NCBI GenBank assembly: GCA_030433805.1
Contig: JARUXA010000012.1
Coordinates: forward strand, 91,982 to 155,981
DNA length: 64,000 nt
Source of the DNA: Sphingomonas sp. PsM26
GTDB taxonomy: Bacteria > Pseudomonadota > Alphaproteobacteria > Sphingomonadales > Sphingomonadaceae
Direction: 5' to 3'
Shown: piece after piece, positions 46,134 to 56,847 of the stretch
Layout of the letters: each line of letters starts with the position of its first letter
Position numbering within the stretch: position 1 is the first letter of the stretch
Notes under the pieces: generated by a model
Database searches by the model: none
What the model saw: only the letters and a program-made list of their open reading frames with translations
Told to the model about the DNA's origin: nothing
Program-made: the position numbers and the translations under genes

Positions 46134-47633
46134 TCAGATCGGCGCCTCGATCTCGAAACGCACGCCCGCTGGCGGATAGGACAGCTTGGCTTCACCGCGA
46201 ACATGCCGCGACAGTACCCGCTCGATCATGCGCGACCCGAACCCCGTACGGGTTGGCGGCGTCACGCACGGTCCCCCATGCTCGACCCAGGCAAAGCGGA
46301 AATGGCGATCGCCGTCCGATCCCTGCAGCGCCCAGCGCACGTCCACCGACCCGTCGGCGTTCGACAGGGCGCCATATTTGATCGCGTTCGTCGCCAATTC
46401 ATGCAGCGCCATCGACAAGGCCAGCGTCACCTCGGGCGACAGCCGGATCGATGGGCCACCGACGACGATCCGTTTGCCGTTCCGGTCGACGAACGGTGCC
46501 AGGACCCGCTCGACGATATCGCCGATCACCGCGCCATCGACTTCGTCGCGGACCAGCAGTTCATGCGCCGCGCCCAGGCTGGCTATCCGTCCGGCCACGG
46601 TGACACGCGCGTCCGCCAGCGACGCTGCGTCGCGGAGCGTCTGGCTGACGACCGCGCCGACCGTCGCCAACGTGTTCTTGACCCGGTGCGTCAACTCGCG
46701 CGCGAGGATCGTGCGGTGTTCCTCGGCAAACTTGCGTTCCGAGATATCCGTCGAAAAGCCCGACATCAGCAATGGTGTGCCGTCGGCGCGATATTGCATC
46801 TCGCCCCGAATCGCGATCCAGCGCTGATCCCCCGCGGGCGTCAGAATCCGGTATTCGATCGCCAGCGGCACGCCCGTCTCGACGGTCGACGTGACCGCCG
46901 CCTGCTGGCCAGGCAGGTCCGCCGGGTGGATCATCTGCAGGATATCGGCATAGGTCAGCGGTGCGTTCGGGTCACAGCCGAAGTTCGCCTTGCAACTCCT
47001 CGATGCGGTCAGCTCCTGCGTTGCGGGATCCAGCGTCCATGTTCCGAGCCCCCCTGCGCGGAGCGCAAGCTTCAATCGCGCCTCGCGCTCGGCAAGATCC
47101 ACCTCGCGCGCCGCCACTGCCGCCGCCAGCGTCTCGCGATCCTGCTCCAGCTGGATCATGCGATGCCGCTCGAGCGTCACATCAAGCTGCGACGCGACGA
47201 AGTACCGGACCTGTCCCGCCGCATCGAACACCGGTGATACGATCAATCGGTTCCAGAACGGCGTACCGTCGCGATGGTGATTGAGCAGGTCGATCTCGAT
47301 CCGCTCGCGCTTCGCGATCGCCTCACGGAGCCGCTTGACGTCGGCTTCCTCGGTCAGCGGCCCCTGCATGAACCGACAGTTGCGACCGATCGCCTCTTCC
47401 GCGGCAAAGCCCGTCAGCCGCTCGAACGCCGGATTGACGTAGATCAGCGGATTGTCGGGCAGCGTCGGGTCGGTGACGACCATCGGCACGATCGCCCCGT
47501 CGAAGGCGGCAACGATCGGATCGTTTGGATCGAGCCTCCCGACAAACGCATCGATCGCCGATCGCACTTCGGGTGGCGCATCATACGGTTTGAGCGGGGC
47601 GGGCGGGAGAGGCTGTCGATCCAAGGCAGGCAT
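46134..47633 (-). CDS. Blue-light LOV-PAS-HWE sensor histidine kinase
   Basis: About 499 residues. LOV domain: photo-reactive Cys86 in GRNCRFMQGP, flavin-binding Asn in LLNHHRDGTPFWNRL and Gln in YFVASQLDVT. A coiled-coil linker (RMIQLEQDRETLAAAVAARE) leads to a second PAS domain. The kinase is HWE type: His316 in RELTHRVKNTL, N-box ALHELATNAIKYGAL, the W-x-E motif in FAWVEHGGP and GFGSRMIERVL. Such kinases turn blue light into phospho-transfer, often to the general stress response. The start is unsure: ATG at 47633 or 47660, neither with a good ribosome site. The partner is probably the receiver gene just downstream. Confidence 0.92.
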   Translation of the reverse strand: MPALDRQPLPPAPLKPYDAPPEVRSAIDAFVGRLDPNDPIVAAFDGAIVPMVVTDPTLPDNPLIYVNPAFERLTGFAAEEAIGRNCRFMQGPLTEEADVKRLREAIAKRERIEIDLLNHHRDGTPFWNRLIVSPVFDAAGQVRYFVASQLDVTLERHRMIQLEQDRETLAAAVAAREVDLAEREARLKLALRAGGLGTWTLDPATQELTASRSCKANFGCDPNAPLTYADILQMIHPADLPGQQAAVTSTVETGVPLAIEYRILTPAGDQRWIAIRGEMQYRADGTPLLMSGFSTDISERKFAEEHRTILARELTHRVKNTLATVGAVVSQTLRDAASLADARVTVAGRIASLGAAHELLVRDEVDGAVIGDIVERVLAPFVDRNGKRIVVGGPSIRLSPEVTLALSMALHELATNAIKYGALSNADGSVDVRWALQGSDGDRHFRFAWVEHGGPCVTPPTRTGFGSRMIERVLSRHVRGEAKLSYPPAGVRFEIEAPI

Positions 47634-48016
47634 ACTTCCAAAAGGGGGATAAAACGGCATGAAAGATGGCGATGCCAAGCTGATACGAGCGTCAAAACAG
47701 GTCGATACGCGTCTAAATGATGGGTCTCGCCCGCTGAAATGTGCTGCCATCGGACCAGTGCCCGGTGCGATTTACGGGGAGGACCAGGTCGCCTTCGACC
47801 GTCTTCATGCAAGGGCTGGTCGACGTAATCATCACGGTAGAACCCGCCCGACGGTGTTGGGGTCCCGCAAATAGTCGGTTTTTGGTCGGGTCCGCACGCC
47901 AACCGGGCACGTCAGGGGACGGGCCCCCAGGCCGCCAAACGACCCCAGCGGCAATGTTCCGTTACATTCTGGCGGGGCGTGCGTTAGGCATATTCGTCCA
48001 ACCTAGGTGACCATCA
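47634..48016. other. Gene-free divergent region
   Basis: 383 bases between the divergent LOV-kinase and DUF2252 genes, or 356 if the kinase starts at 47660. No protein-like frame is seen. It must hold both promoters, but I could not assign -35/-10 boxes with confidence. A GGAAC on the minus strand near 47956 recalls the -35 of general-stress sigma factor EcfG promoters, but no GTT box lies at the right distance. Confidence 0.5.
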
Positions 48017-49204
48017 ATGCCCAGTTCGACCGAACGCCCTGCCATCCTGGAAGCCAATCGCATGCGCAAGATGGCGCGTTCCGCCCATGCCTATGTTCGC
48101 GGAAATACTGTCAAATTCTACGAATGGCTGGAGGCGTCGCCGGTGGCAAAACGGGTGCCCGCCGGTCCGAAGGTGTGGATTTGCGGGGATTGCCACCTCG
48201 GCAATCTCGGACCGCTGACGAATGGGGACGGCCGGGTCGAGATCCAGATCCGGGATCTCGATCAGGCCGTCATCGGCAATCCGGCGCATGACCTCATCCG
48301 CCTGGGCCTGTCGCTCGCGACCGCGGCGCGGGGGTCCGACCTGCCCGGCGTCACCACCGCGCGGATGGTGGAGGAAATGGTCGAAGGCTATGCCGCCGCG
48401 ATGGAAGATCCCACCAGCGGCAACGCCGGCGTCGAACCCGACGTGGTACGCAGCGTCCAGCGCGCGGCAACCAGCCGGAGCTGGAAGCATCTGGCGAAGG
48501 AACGGCTGGAGGCGGTCGATCCGCGACTGCCGATCGGCAAGAAATTCTGGGCGCTCGCGACGGCGGAGCGCGATGCGCTCGAGGCGATGTTTACCGACCC
48601 CAAGGTCAGCCGGATGATCCTGGCCCTCGACCACAAGGACAAGCATCGTACGGTCAAACTGGTGGATGCCGCCTATTGGATGAAGGGCTGCAGTTCCCTG
48701 GGCTTACTGCGCTTTGCGGCGATCGTGGGATTGAAGAATGCCAAGGGCCGCTCCGATCACGCGCTGGTCGACCTGAAGGAAGCCGTCGCACCGATCGCCC
48801 CTGCCGCGCGCGGTGCGGTGATGCCGACCGACAATGGCGAGCGCGTCGTCGCCGCTGCACGCGCACTCTCCCCGCACTTGGGCACGCGCATGATGCCCAT
48901 CCGGATGTTGGGCCGCTCGCTGTTCATTCGCGAACTGGCCCCGCAGGATCTCAAGCTCGAAGTCGACCAGTTCAACCATGCGCAGGCGGTCAAGGCGGCA
49001 CGCTACCTCGCGTTTGTCGTAGGCAAGGCGCATGCGCGGCAAATGGACGCCGCTAGCCGCACCGAATGGTTGAGCGTTCTCGAGGCGGACCGCAGGGGCA
49101 TGATCGATGCGCCGTCATGGTTGTGGGAAAGCGTCGTTTCGCTCGCGGGCAGTCACGAGGCCGGTTATCTCGATCACTGCCGCCGCTATGCGCTTGCGGC
49201 CTGA
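48017..49204 (+). CDS. DUF2252 family protein
   Basis: 395 residues of the DUF2252 family, whose fold resembles aminoglycoside phosphotransferases and small-molecule kinases. Conserved blocks are MARSAHAYVRGNTVKFYEWL, WICGDCHLGNLGP, QIRDLDQAVIGNPAHDLIRL with the D-x-D and N-P that recall a kinase catalytic loop, and LKLEVDQFNHAQAVKAARYL near the end. No function is established for the family. Plus strand, divergent from the LOV kinase and 91 bases before the GGDEF gene, with which it may share a transcript. Confidence 0.9.
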   Translation: MPSSTERPAILEANRMRKMARSAHAYVRGNTVKFYEWLEASPVAKRVPAGPKVWICGDCHLGNLGPLTNGDGRVEIQIRDLDQAVIGNPAHDLIRLGLSLATAARGSDLPGVTTARMVEEMVEGYAAAMEDPTSGNAGVEPDVVRSVQRAATSRSWKHLAKERLEAVDPRLPIGKKFWALATAERDALEAMFTDPKVSRMILALDHKDKHRTVKLVDAAYWMKGCSSLGLLRFAAIVGLKNAKGRSDHALVDLKEAVAPIAPAARGAVMPTDNGERVVAAARALSPHLGTRMMPIRMLGRSLFIRELAPQDLKLEVDQFNHAQAVKAARYLAFVVGKAHARQMDAASRTEWLSVLEADRRGMIDAPSWLWESVVSLAGSHEAGYLDHCRRYALAA

Positions 49205-49295
49205 TGACCTGCAACGACATCGGCAAAAACCCGGCCGACGCTAGACTAATGCGGCATTTATCCAATGTTAACCGCGCCATACGCACAATGCTTGA

Positions 49296-50798
49296 ATGTC
49301 GGACACGCACCAGTTCCATTCTATTCGCGAAAGCGAACGGCTAGAAAAACTTGGAAGCCTCGCGCTTCTGGACTCTGCTCCAGAGCGCGAATTCGACATC
49401 ATCGTCTTGCTCACTCAACGCCTGTTCGATGTGCCGATCGCACTCGTCTCGCTGGTTGACGATCACCGGCAGTGGTTCAAGGCACGCTGTGGCCTGACCA
49501 TGACCGAAGGTCCGCGCGGTGACGCTTTCTGCGCGCATGCGATGCATGTGGAAGACGTGATGGTCGTCGAGGATGCGACCCTCGACGAGCGTTTCGTCGA
49601 CAATCCGCTGGTGACCGGCGACGCGGGCATTCGTTTCTATGCGGGCGTGCCGTTGCGGCCCGCAGCCGCCGGCTTCTCGCCCGACCTCCCCGGGATTGGT
49701 ACGCTGTGCATTCTCGACACGAAGCCGCGGACGTTTTCGACCGCCGACAAGCGCACGTTGCGCGACTTGGCGCATCTTGTCGCCGGTCTGATCGAAGCCC
49801 GGTCCGCCGCGGCCTCACTGCGGACGCTGACGGGCACGCTTCAGGAGCACGCCTCCACGCTCGAGGTGCAGCATCTCCAGCTTCGCCAGGCTGAACGGAT
49901 GGTCGGGATCGGGTCGTGGCGGTACGATCTCATTGACGGATCACTTCACTGGTCGGATCAGGTCTATGCGATCTACGGTCTCCCGCTTGGGCAGATGCCC
50001 TCTGTCGAAGAAGGGCTGAGCTTCTATCCCCGCGAACGACGCCCCGAAATTGCGCGTCTGTTGGACCGCGCGGTGACAAATGGAGAGTCCTTCGATTTCG
50101 AAAGCAATTTCACGACGGCGGACGGACGGGAGCGGCGCGTGCGCAGCATGGGCGAGGTGCAGGTCGCGGATGGACGGCCCGTCGCGCTGACCGGCGTTTT
50201 CCAGGATGTGACGGATCGCCATGCGAACGATCAGGTTCTGCTCCATTCGGCTAATACCGATGCGCTGACCGGCCTCGCCAATCGTGCCTGCTACGAGCGG
50301 CATCTTGCGGGGATCCTCGATCGTCGAAAGGGCGCGAACGCGCCGCTTTGCCTCGTCCTGCTCGACCTCGACGGATTCAAGGCGGTGAACGATACGTTCG
50401 GTCACGCCGCCGGCGACGATGTCCTGCGCATGATGGCTGACCGCCTGCGGCAGATCGCTCCGCCGATGAGCTTTGTCGCGCGGCTGGGGGGCGACGAATT
50501 CGTCCTGTTGCTGACCCGGCCCCGGGACTGCGCGCGCGCCGAGGCGCAAATCACGATGATCCTGGAAACATTACGCCACAACGTCGAGCGTGAGGGCCAA
50601 TGCCGCCCGGTCTCCGCAACGATCGGCGCCGCCTTCCTGGAGGATACGCTGGTCTCGCCCGCCGAACTCACGCACCGCGCAGATCTCGCATTGTACGAGG
50701 CCAAACGGCGCCAGCGGGGCACGGGGCAGATCTACGGAATGACCGAGCCCATCGTCGCGCCGCGCCGCCTTTATGCGGTCGGCACCACCGGACGGTAA
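49296..50798 (+). CDS. GAF-PAS-GGDEF diguanylate cyclase
   Basis: 500 residues, no membrane segments. An N-terminal GAF domain (RESERLEKLGSLALLDSAPE, then VPIALVSLVDDHRQWFKARC) of the type seen in light or redox sensors, a short coiled coil, a PAS domain (VGIGSWRYDLIDGSLHWSDQ to VTDRHANDQVL) and a GGDEF domain with LTGLANRACYERHL, LLDLDGFKAVNDTFGHAAGD and the intact active site RLGGDEFVLLL (about residues 398-402). It should make cyclic di-GMP. The RxxD inhibitory site normally five residues before GGDEF is absent, so product feedback is probably lost. No EAL domain. Starts at ATG 49296. Confidence 0.93.
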   Translation: MSDTHQFHSIRESERLEKLGSLALLDSAPEREFDIIVLLTQRLFDVPIALVSLVDDHRQWFKARCGLTMTEGPRGDAFCAHAMHVEDVMVVEDATLDERFVDNPLVTGDAGIRFYAGVPLRPAAAGFSPDLPGIGTLCILDTKPRTFSTADKRTLRDLAHLVAGLIEARSAAASLRTLTGTLQEHASTLEVQHLQLRQAERMVGIGSWRYDLIDGSLHWSDQVYAIYGLPLGQMPSVEEGLSFYPRERRPEIARLLDRAVTNGESFDFESNFTTADGRERRVRSMGEVQVADGRPVALTGVFQDVTDRHANDQVLLHSANTDALTGLANRACYERHLAGILDRRKGANAPLCLVLLDLDGFKAVNDTFGHAAGDDVLRMMADRLRQIAPPMSFVARLGGDEFVLLLTRPRDCARAEAQITMILETLRHNVEREGQCRPVSATIGAAFLEDTLVSPAELTHRADLALYEAKRRQRGTGQIYGMTEPIVAPRRLYAVGTTGR

Positions 50799-50958
50799 CC
50801 TGGATCCCGCGCATCACACCGTGATGCGCGTTGAATTGCGCACCAAAATGTAGCACACGCCAGCCCGGACAAACCACCAACCGCGCAGTTCGCAGGGTCA
50901 GGCGCACGCAGATCGTGGAGCATCTCTCCCTCGCCTGCTTCGGCACCGTCTCAGGCGG

Positions 50959-52104
50959 TTGCCGCTCCGTCCTGACCGGGCGATTCTCAGGCTCCGGGAC
51001 AAAACACTGACCCTCGTTTCTCACATCCGTACCACGCTCGCCGGCAACGCCGCCAACCTGCGCCAAGTTGCTCGGGTGATGGTCGGGACGGTCGCGGCGT
51101 TTGCGGCGTATCGGATGCTCGGGCTGCACGAAGGCTATTGGTCGGTCTTCACCGTGCTGATCGTCATGCAGGCGTCGATCGGCGGCACGCTCACCGCAGC
51201 GACCGATCGGCTGCTTGGCACCCTGATCGGAGCAGTCCTTGGCGGATTGGGCGCAGCGTTGCAGCGAACCACGACGATCGAGGTCGGCCTGGTGCTAGTG
51301 ATCGTCACGGGTCTGGCGGCGCTCGTCGCGGCGATCCGCCCACGCTTGCGGGTCGCGCCCGTCACCGCTGCCATCATGCTGCTCAGCGCGCCGCCGGGCG
51401 CTCCGGTGCAGGACTTCGTGCGGGATCGGATCATCGAGATCGGGATCGGCGGCGTCATCGGCGTGCTCGCCGCGATGCTGGTGTTTCCCGCGCGCTCGCA
51501 CGCGGTCGTCATCGCGCGCACCGCCACGGTGCTGCGCCAGATCGCGCGGATGCTGGCGGAACAGGCGCGTGCACTGGAAACGGCAGTGCCGCTTCCCTCC
51601 TCCCCCGATCATGTCGCCTTGCGTCAGGCGCTGGGCAACGTCGAAGCCGCAATGAAGGATGCAGACCGCGAACGCGCCACCCGGCTGGCGGACCATCAGA
51701 TTCCCGCATCGGTGCCGCGCACATTATGGCGCGTCCGCAACGATCTGGTGCTGATCGGCCGTGCCCTAGACGAAGTGCTGCCGCCCGTTGCATTGGCCGC
51801 GCTGGCGACACCCGCCGCCGCTATGCTTGATGCCCATGCCGCACTTGCGACCCGTTGCGCCGTCGCACTGTCCGCCGGAACGTCGGTCGACCGCATGGAT
51901 GCGTCCGCCTGCTACCGCAAGTTCGGAGCCGCGCTGGATCTGTTCCGGACGAGCGACGCCGCGGCAACGCTCGATTTCGAAGCGTCGGGGCGGGTGTTCG
52001 GGCTCGCGTTCGCGGCTGGGCGATTGCACCGCGACATGATCGATCTTGCCGGGCGAGTCGACGATATCGCCCCCGGCAAGGTGCTTGCGGCAAAACCGGC
52101 GTAG
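50959..52104 (+). CDS. FUSC-family inner-membrane protein
   Basis: About 381 residues. Hydrophobic segments cluster in the first half (QVARVMVGTVAAFAAYRMLG, YWSVFTVLIVMQASIG, LLGTLIGAVLGGLGAAL, LVLVIVTGLAALVAAI, IGIGGVIGVLAAMLVF), followed by a long cytosolic helical part. This is the pattern of FUSC/aromatic-acid exporter (AaeB-like) proteins, here half-size. The start is uncertain: I give a TTG at 50959; the first in-frame ATG (51079) would cut into the first membrane segment. Substrate unknown. It stands alone, convergent with the TonB receptor gene. Confidence 0.8.
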   Translation: MPLRPDRAILRLRDKTLTLVSHIRTTLAGNAANLRQVARVMVGTVAAFAAYRMLGLHEGYWSVFTVLIVMQASIGGTLTAATDRLLGTLIGAVLGGLGAALQRTTTIEVGLVLVIVTGLAALVAAIRPRLRVAPVTAAIMLLSAPPGAPVQDFVRDRIIEIGIGGVIGVLAAMLVFPARSHAVVIARTATVLRQIARMLAEQARALETAVPLPSSPDHVALRQALGNVEAAMKDADRERATRLADHQIPASVPRTLWRVRNDLVLIGRALDEVLPPVALAALATPAAAMLDAHAALATRCAVALSAGTSVDRMDASACYRKFGAALDLFRTSDAAATLDFEASGRVFGLAFAAGRLHRDMIDLAGRVDDIAPGKVLAAKPA

Positions 52105-52137
52105 CCGCCGGCAAGACGCAGGCCCGCGGTAGATGCC

Positions 52138-54165
52138 TTACCGCGCTGCGCCGCCCAGCCGCACCCCGATCCACAACCGGCGCGGCGTGCCGAGGTCGAT
52201 CGAACCACCGGCATTGCGGGTGACGATGGTCGTGTCGGTCAGGTTCTCCCCGCGCGCGACCACCGTCCAGTGCGCCGCAACGGGCACGCTCACCACACCG
52301 TCGAGCGTCGTGAAGGCGGGGAGCACGTCAGTCTGCAAATCGTCCTCAAATTGCTTACCGACGTGCCGCCCGGTGAGCGACAGCCCGAGACCATGACGGT
52401 CCTGCCAGGCGAGCGTGGCGCTTGCGGTATGCCGGGGGCTTTGCGCGGGAATATAGCCGTCGAGCTGCGCCGAGGCACCCGATGCACGCACCTTGCTGTC
52501 GCTGAACGCATAGGACCCGTCGAGCGACAGCTGCCCCTGCGTCGCCCGCGCGGTGACCTCGACCCCGCGCGCGACGATCGCATCGACATTCTGACGTTGC
52601 CGAACATTCGGCGCGATCGTCACGTTCGCGATCGCTCCTCCCAGCCGATTGTAGAACCCCGTCACCCCGACCGAAATGCCACGCGCCGGGGTCAGATCGA
52701 ACCCGCCCTCGACTCCGCGCAACCGTTCGAGGCCAAGCGCAGCATTGGCTTGCGTGGTGATCGGAAAGACCACGAACGGGCGATACAGTTCGTTGAGCGT
52801 CGGCAACCGGAACCCGGTATAGCCAGCCGCCCGCAGCGCGACCGCATCGCTCGCGTGGAACAGCGCACCCGCGCGGCCAGTCGCCTCGACCCCATCGCGG
52901 TTCGCGAACCGCCGGTCGGTGGTGATCGCCCCCGTCCGGGTCCGCTCGCGGAAAAACCCGTCGGTAATCGTCCAACGATCGCCGCGCACGCCTGCGGTCA
53001 GCACCAACCGCCCGAGCGTCCAGTCGTCCTCGGCAAAAAGCCCTGTGGTGCTGGTGTTGCCGCCTGCGGTCCGCCGCGTCGTCACTGCCCCAGTTGCGGC
53101 ATAGGCGTCCTCGTACAGCGTCCCCTCGCCCAGCCGCACATCCGCGCCGATGCGCAGCACATGGTCGGGCCCGACCGGCGGGCGCAATTCGATCTTGCCG
53201 CCGATCCCGGTCGCGGGCGTGTTGCGCTGATCGAGCGTCAGCCGCGACGTGGTCGCGCTGATGACCCGGTTGGTGAAGTTGCGTGCCTGGACATAAGCGA
53301 GCGCATCCACCGCCCAGGCGCCGCGATGGATCAGCCGGACGCTCGCATCCTCGCCCGAGGAACTGCTGTCGGCCCCCGCGAACCGCAGGGTGCGATTGTC
53401 ACGGAACACGACCGCGCGCGCCTGCAGTTCGGTCTGCGCGTCGATCGGGACGACCGCGCGCGCCTGGCCCGACCAGTCGCGATAGCGCGCGCGCACGGTC
53501 GCGGCGGTGCGCTGGTCGACCGGGGTGGTGAAGAAACCATCGCCGCGCTCGAAGCGTCCCGCGACCGACAGATACCCCGCGCCGACATCGGGCGACACGA
53601 TTGCGCTCGTCTCGACCGCATTGTTGCTGCCGTAGAATGCGCTGCCGGCGACCCTCGGCAAATCGGCACGGGTCGCGCTCGCCAGTTCGATCGTGCCCGC
53701 GACCGCCCCGGCACCGAACGCCCCTGCCCCGCCGCCGCGCGTGATCCGCACGCTCGACAGCCGATCGGGCGACAGCGCGTTGAACGGGATATAGCCGAAG
53801 AACGGATCCGCCAGCGGTACGCCATCGAGCAGCACCAGCGCGCGTGACGACGCGTTCCCGCCGAGCGCCCGCAACGTCACGCCTTGCGCCGACGGGTTGG
53901 CCGAACGGCTGTCGCTCCGCCGAAACTGCTGGAAGCCCGCGACGTCGGACAGGACGTTTTCGACCCGGCCCGATGCGTCATTGGTCAGTCGATCCCGATC
54001 GATCGAGACCGATCCATAGGCGGGCACTCCCGGCGGCAGCGGCAACGGGGACCCGAGCACGACGATGTCGGGGCCGTCGGTTTCCGGTTCGGCCGGGGTC
54101 GCCTGTTGGGCGGACAGGCCAGCGGGGACGCCCGCCACCACGAGCGCCAATGTCCAGAATTTCAC
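52138..54165 (-). CDS. TonB-dependent receptor, BtuB-like size
   Basis: 675 residues: signal peptide MKFWTLALVVAGVPAGLSAQ, TonB-box-like GPDIVVLGSPLPLP, a plug domain with GVTLRALGGNASSRALVLLD and RLSSVRITRGGGAGAFGAGA, then a barrel whose last strand RRLWIGVRLGGAAR lacks the usual terminal Phe. Its size and plug resemble the BtuB/cobalamin and small-siderophore group; no cobalamin riboswitch is seen upstream. It starts 5 bases after the small lipoprotein gene, so the two are co-translated or at least co-transcribed, which suggests the lipoprotein assists the receptor. Confidence 0.9.
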   Translation of the reverse strand: MKFWTLALVVAGVPAGLSAQQATPAEPETDGPDIVVLGSPLPLPPGVPAYGSVSIDRDRLTNDASGRVENVLSDVAGFQQFRRSDSRSANPSAQGVTLRALGGNASSRALVLLDGVPLADPFFGYIPFNALSPDRLSSVRITRGGGAGAFGAGAVAGTIELASATRADLPRVAGSAFYGSNNAVETSAIVSPDVGAGYLSVAGRFERGDGFFTTPVDQRTAATVRARYRDWSGQARAVVPIDAQTELQARAVVFRDNRTLRFAGADSSSSGEDASVRLIHRGAWAVDALAYVQARNFTNRVISATTSRLTLDQRNTPATGIGGKIELRPPVGPDHVLRIGADVRLGEGTLYEDAYAATGAVTTRRTAGGNTSTTGLFAEDDWTLGRLVLTAGVRGDRWTITDGFFRERTRTGAITTDRRFANRDGVEATGRAGALFHASDAVALRAAGYTGFRLPTLNELYRPFVVFPITTQANAALGLERLRGVEGGFDLTPARGISVGVTGFYNRLGGAIANVTIAPNVRQRQNVDAIVARGVEVTARATQGQLSLDGSYAFSDSKVRASGASAQLDGYIPAQSPRHTASATLAWQDRHGLGLSLTGRHVGKQFEDDLQTDVLPAFTTLDGVVSVPVAAHWTVVARGENLTDTTIVTRNAGGSIDLGTPRRLWIGVRLGGAAR

Positions 54166-54170
54166 GTCCG

Positions 54171-54524
54171 TCAGAGTTTCTTGGTCTGGGGAACACCGCT
54201 GACCCAGAACACCCCGTCTGGCTTCAGCGTGATGACATATTGCCCGCGATCATCGCATTCCGCGATCCATACCGCCTCCCCGTCGATCGGCGCGTGCTTC
54301 TCGAACCGGACGATCTTCTGGCAGGTGTAGCCCCCGTCGCGAATAGCGCGGAAGAAGGTGGTTTCCTGCAAGCTCTTGGGCAGCGCGTCGATCTTGGCTT
54401 CCATCGGATCGGGCTTCGCTGTCGCAGCGGTCGTGTTGCCCGCATTGGTGGCGGGGTCACAAGCTGACAATCCGACGAGCGGGCCCGAAAGCAGGACGAT
54501 GAGGGGTAGGACGTTCTTCATCAC
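54171..54524 (-). CDS. Small predicted lipoprotein
   Basis: 117 residues with a lipoprotein signal: MMKNVLPLIVLLSGPLVG then lipobox LSAC, with Asp right after the Cys. The mature part has two further Cys (GYTCQKIVRF, WIAECDDRGQY), possibly a disulfide, and a beta-rich C-terminal stretch VITLKPDGVFWVSGVP. I do not recognise a family. A GGAG seven bases before the first ATG supports the start. It lies between the molybdopterin-binding-domain gene and the TonB receptor gene, tightly packed with both. Confidence 0.8.
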   Translation of the reverse strand: MMKNVLPLIVLLSGPLVGLSACDPATNAGNTTAATAKPDPMEAKIDALPKSLQETTFFRAIRDGGYTCQKIVRFEKHAPIDGEAVWIAECDDRGQYVITLKPDGVFWVSGVPQTKKL

Positions 54525-54535
54525 AGCGCTCCCGA

Positions 54536-55291
54536 TCAGATACCGTCGCTAACGACATTGCGACCGGATTGCTCCAGGGCCGCGGTCAAATCCGCAATAC
54601 AACGGTCGGCCAGTGCGGCATTGGTCGCGCGGACGACGAAGTTTGCACCGACGCGGCCGTCGCGGAAGAACGGATAGCTGCCGATCGCGACGCCCTCATG
54701 CGTCTTCTCGGCTTCGCGCAGCACGTCTGCGACTTCGCTTTCGCCGACCCAGCAACCGATCGTACGCGAGATCACGGGCAGTCCGCCCTCCAGCGTGCCG
54801 GTCAGCGCGTCCAGCATCCCGGCCGTGATGTGCGGCACGCCCGCCATGATGAAGATGTTGTCGATCTTGATGCCGGGCGCGCCGGACATCCGGTTCTCGA
54901 TCAGGTCGGCGCCCTCGGGGACGCGCGCCATCCGCTTGCGCGCGTCGTTCAGCCCGCCACGATCCGCGTAATAGGTTTCGAGCACCGCCACCGCCTGTGG
55001 ATGGAACACGACCGGCACGCCCAGCGCCTCAGCGATCGCGTCGACCGTGATATCATCGTGCGTCGGCCCGATCCCGCCGGTGGTGAACAGATAGTCGTTG
55101 CGCTCGCGCAGGATGTTGACCGCCTCGACGATCGCCTCGGTCCGGTCCGCGACGATCCGCACCTCGGCCAGGCGAATGCCCTGCACGTTGAGCCAGGCCG
55201 CGATTTGCGCGACGTTCTTATCCTGCGTGCGACCCGAGAGGATCTCGTCGCCGATCACCGCGAGCGCGGCTGTCCAGATGCGGTTGGTCAT
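54536..55291 (-). CDS. Molybdopterin-binding domain protein (CinA N-terminal type)
   Basis: 251 residues of the MoaB/Mog/CinA-N fold: AALAVIGDEILSGRTQDKNV at the start, then DYLFTTGGIGPTHDDITVDA, the typical GGxGPTxDD loop. The C-terminal CinA amidase (PncC) domain is missing. Proteins of this form may hydrolyse ADP-ribose or damaged nucleotides, or bind molybdopterin; the role is open. The ATG at 55291 is chosen because the family starts just before this first strand; longer in-frame starts run into map on the other strand. First gene of the minus-strand trio with the lipoprotein and receptor, divergent from map. Confidence 0.9.
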   Translation of the reverse strand: MTNRIWTAALAVIGDEILSGRTQDKNVAQIAAWLNVQGIRLAEVRIVADRTEAIVEAVNILRERNDYLFTTGGIGPTHDDITVDAIAEALGVPVVFHPQAVAVLETYYADRGGLNDARKRMARVPEGADLIENRMSGAPGIKIDNIFIMAGVPHITAGMLDALTGTLEGGLPVISRTIGCWVGESEVADVLREAEKTHEGVAIGSYPFFRDGRVGANFVVRATNAALADRCIADLTAALEQSGRNVVSDGI

Positions 55292-55355
55292 CCCGCCCGC
55301 ATAGCCCCGCGCCGCCCCCTCGCAAAGCCCGGAGCGTGCCGCTATATCGATTGTC

Positions 55356-56847
<1,492 letters not shown>

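Noticed and set aside
47940..47970. EcfG-type general-stress promoter (GGAAC) upstream of the LOV kinase
   Set aside because: The GTT box is 15 bases away, not 16-17, and the site is about 300 bases from the kinase start; too weak.
52138..54600. Cobalamin riboswitch before the BtuB-sized receptor
   Set aside because: The receptor follows a lipoprotein gene by only 5 bases and no B12-box-like sequence is seen upstream of the operon.
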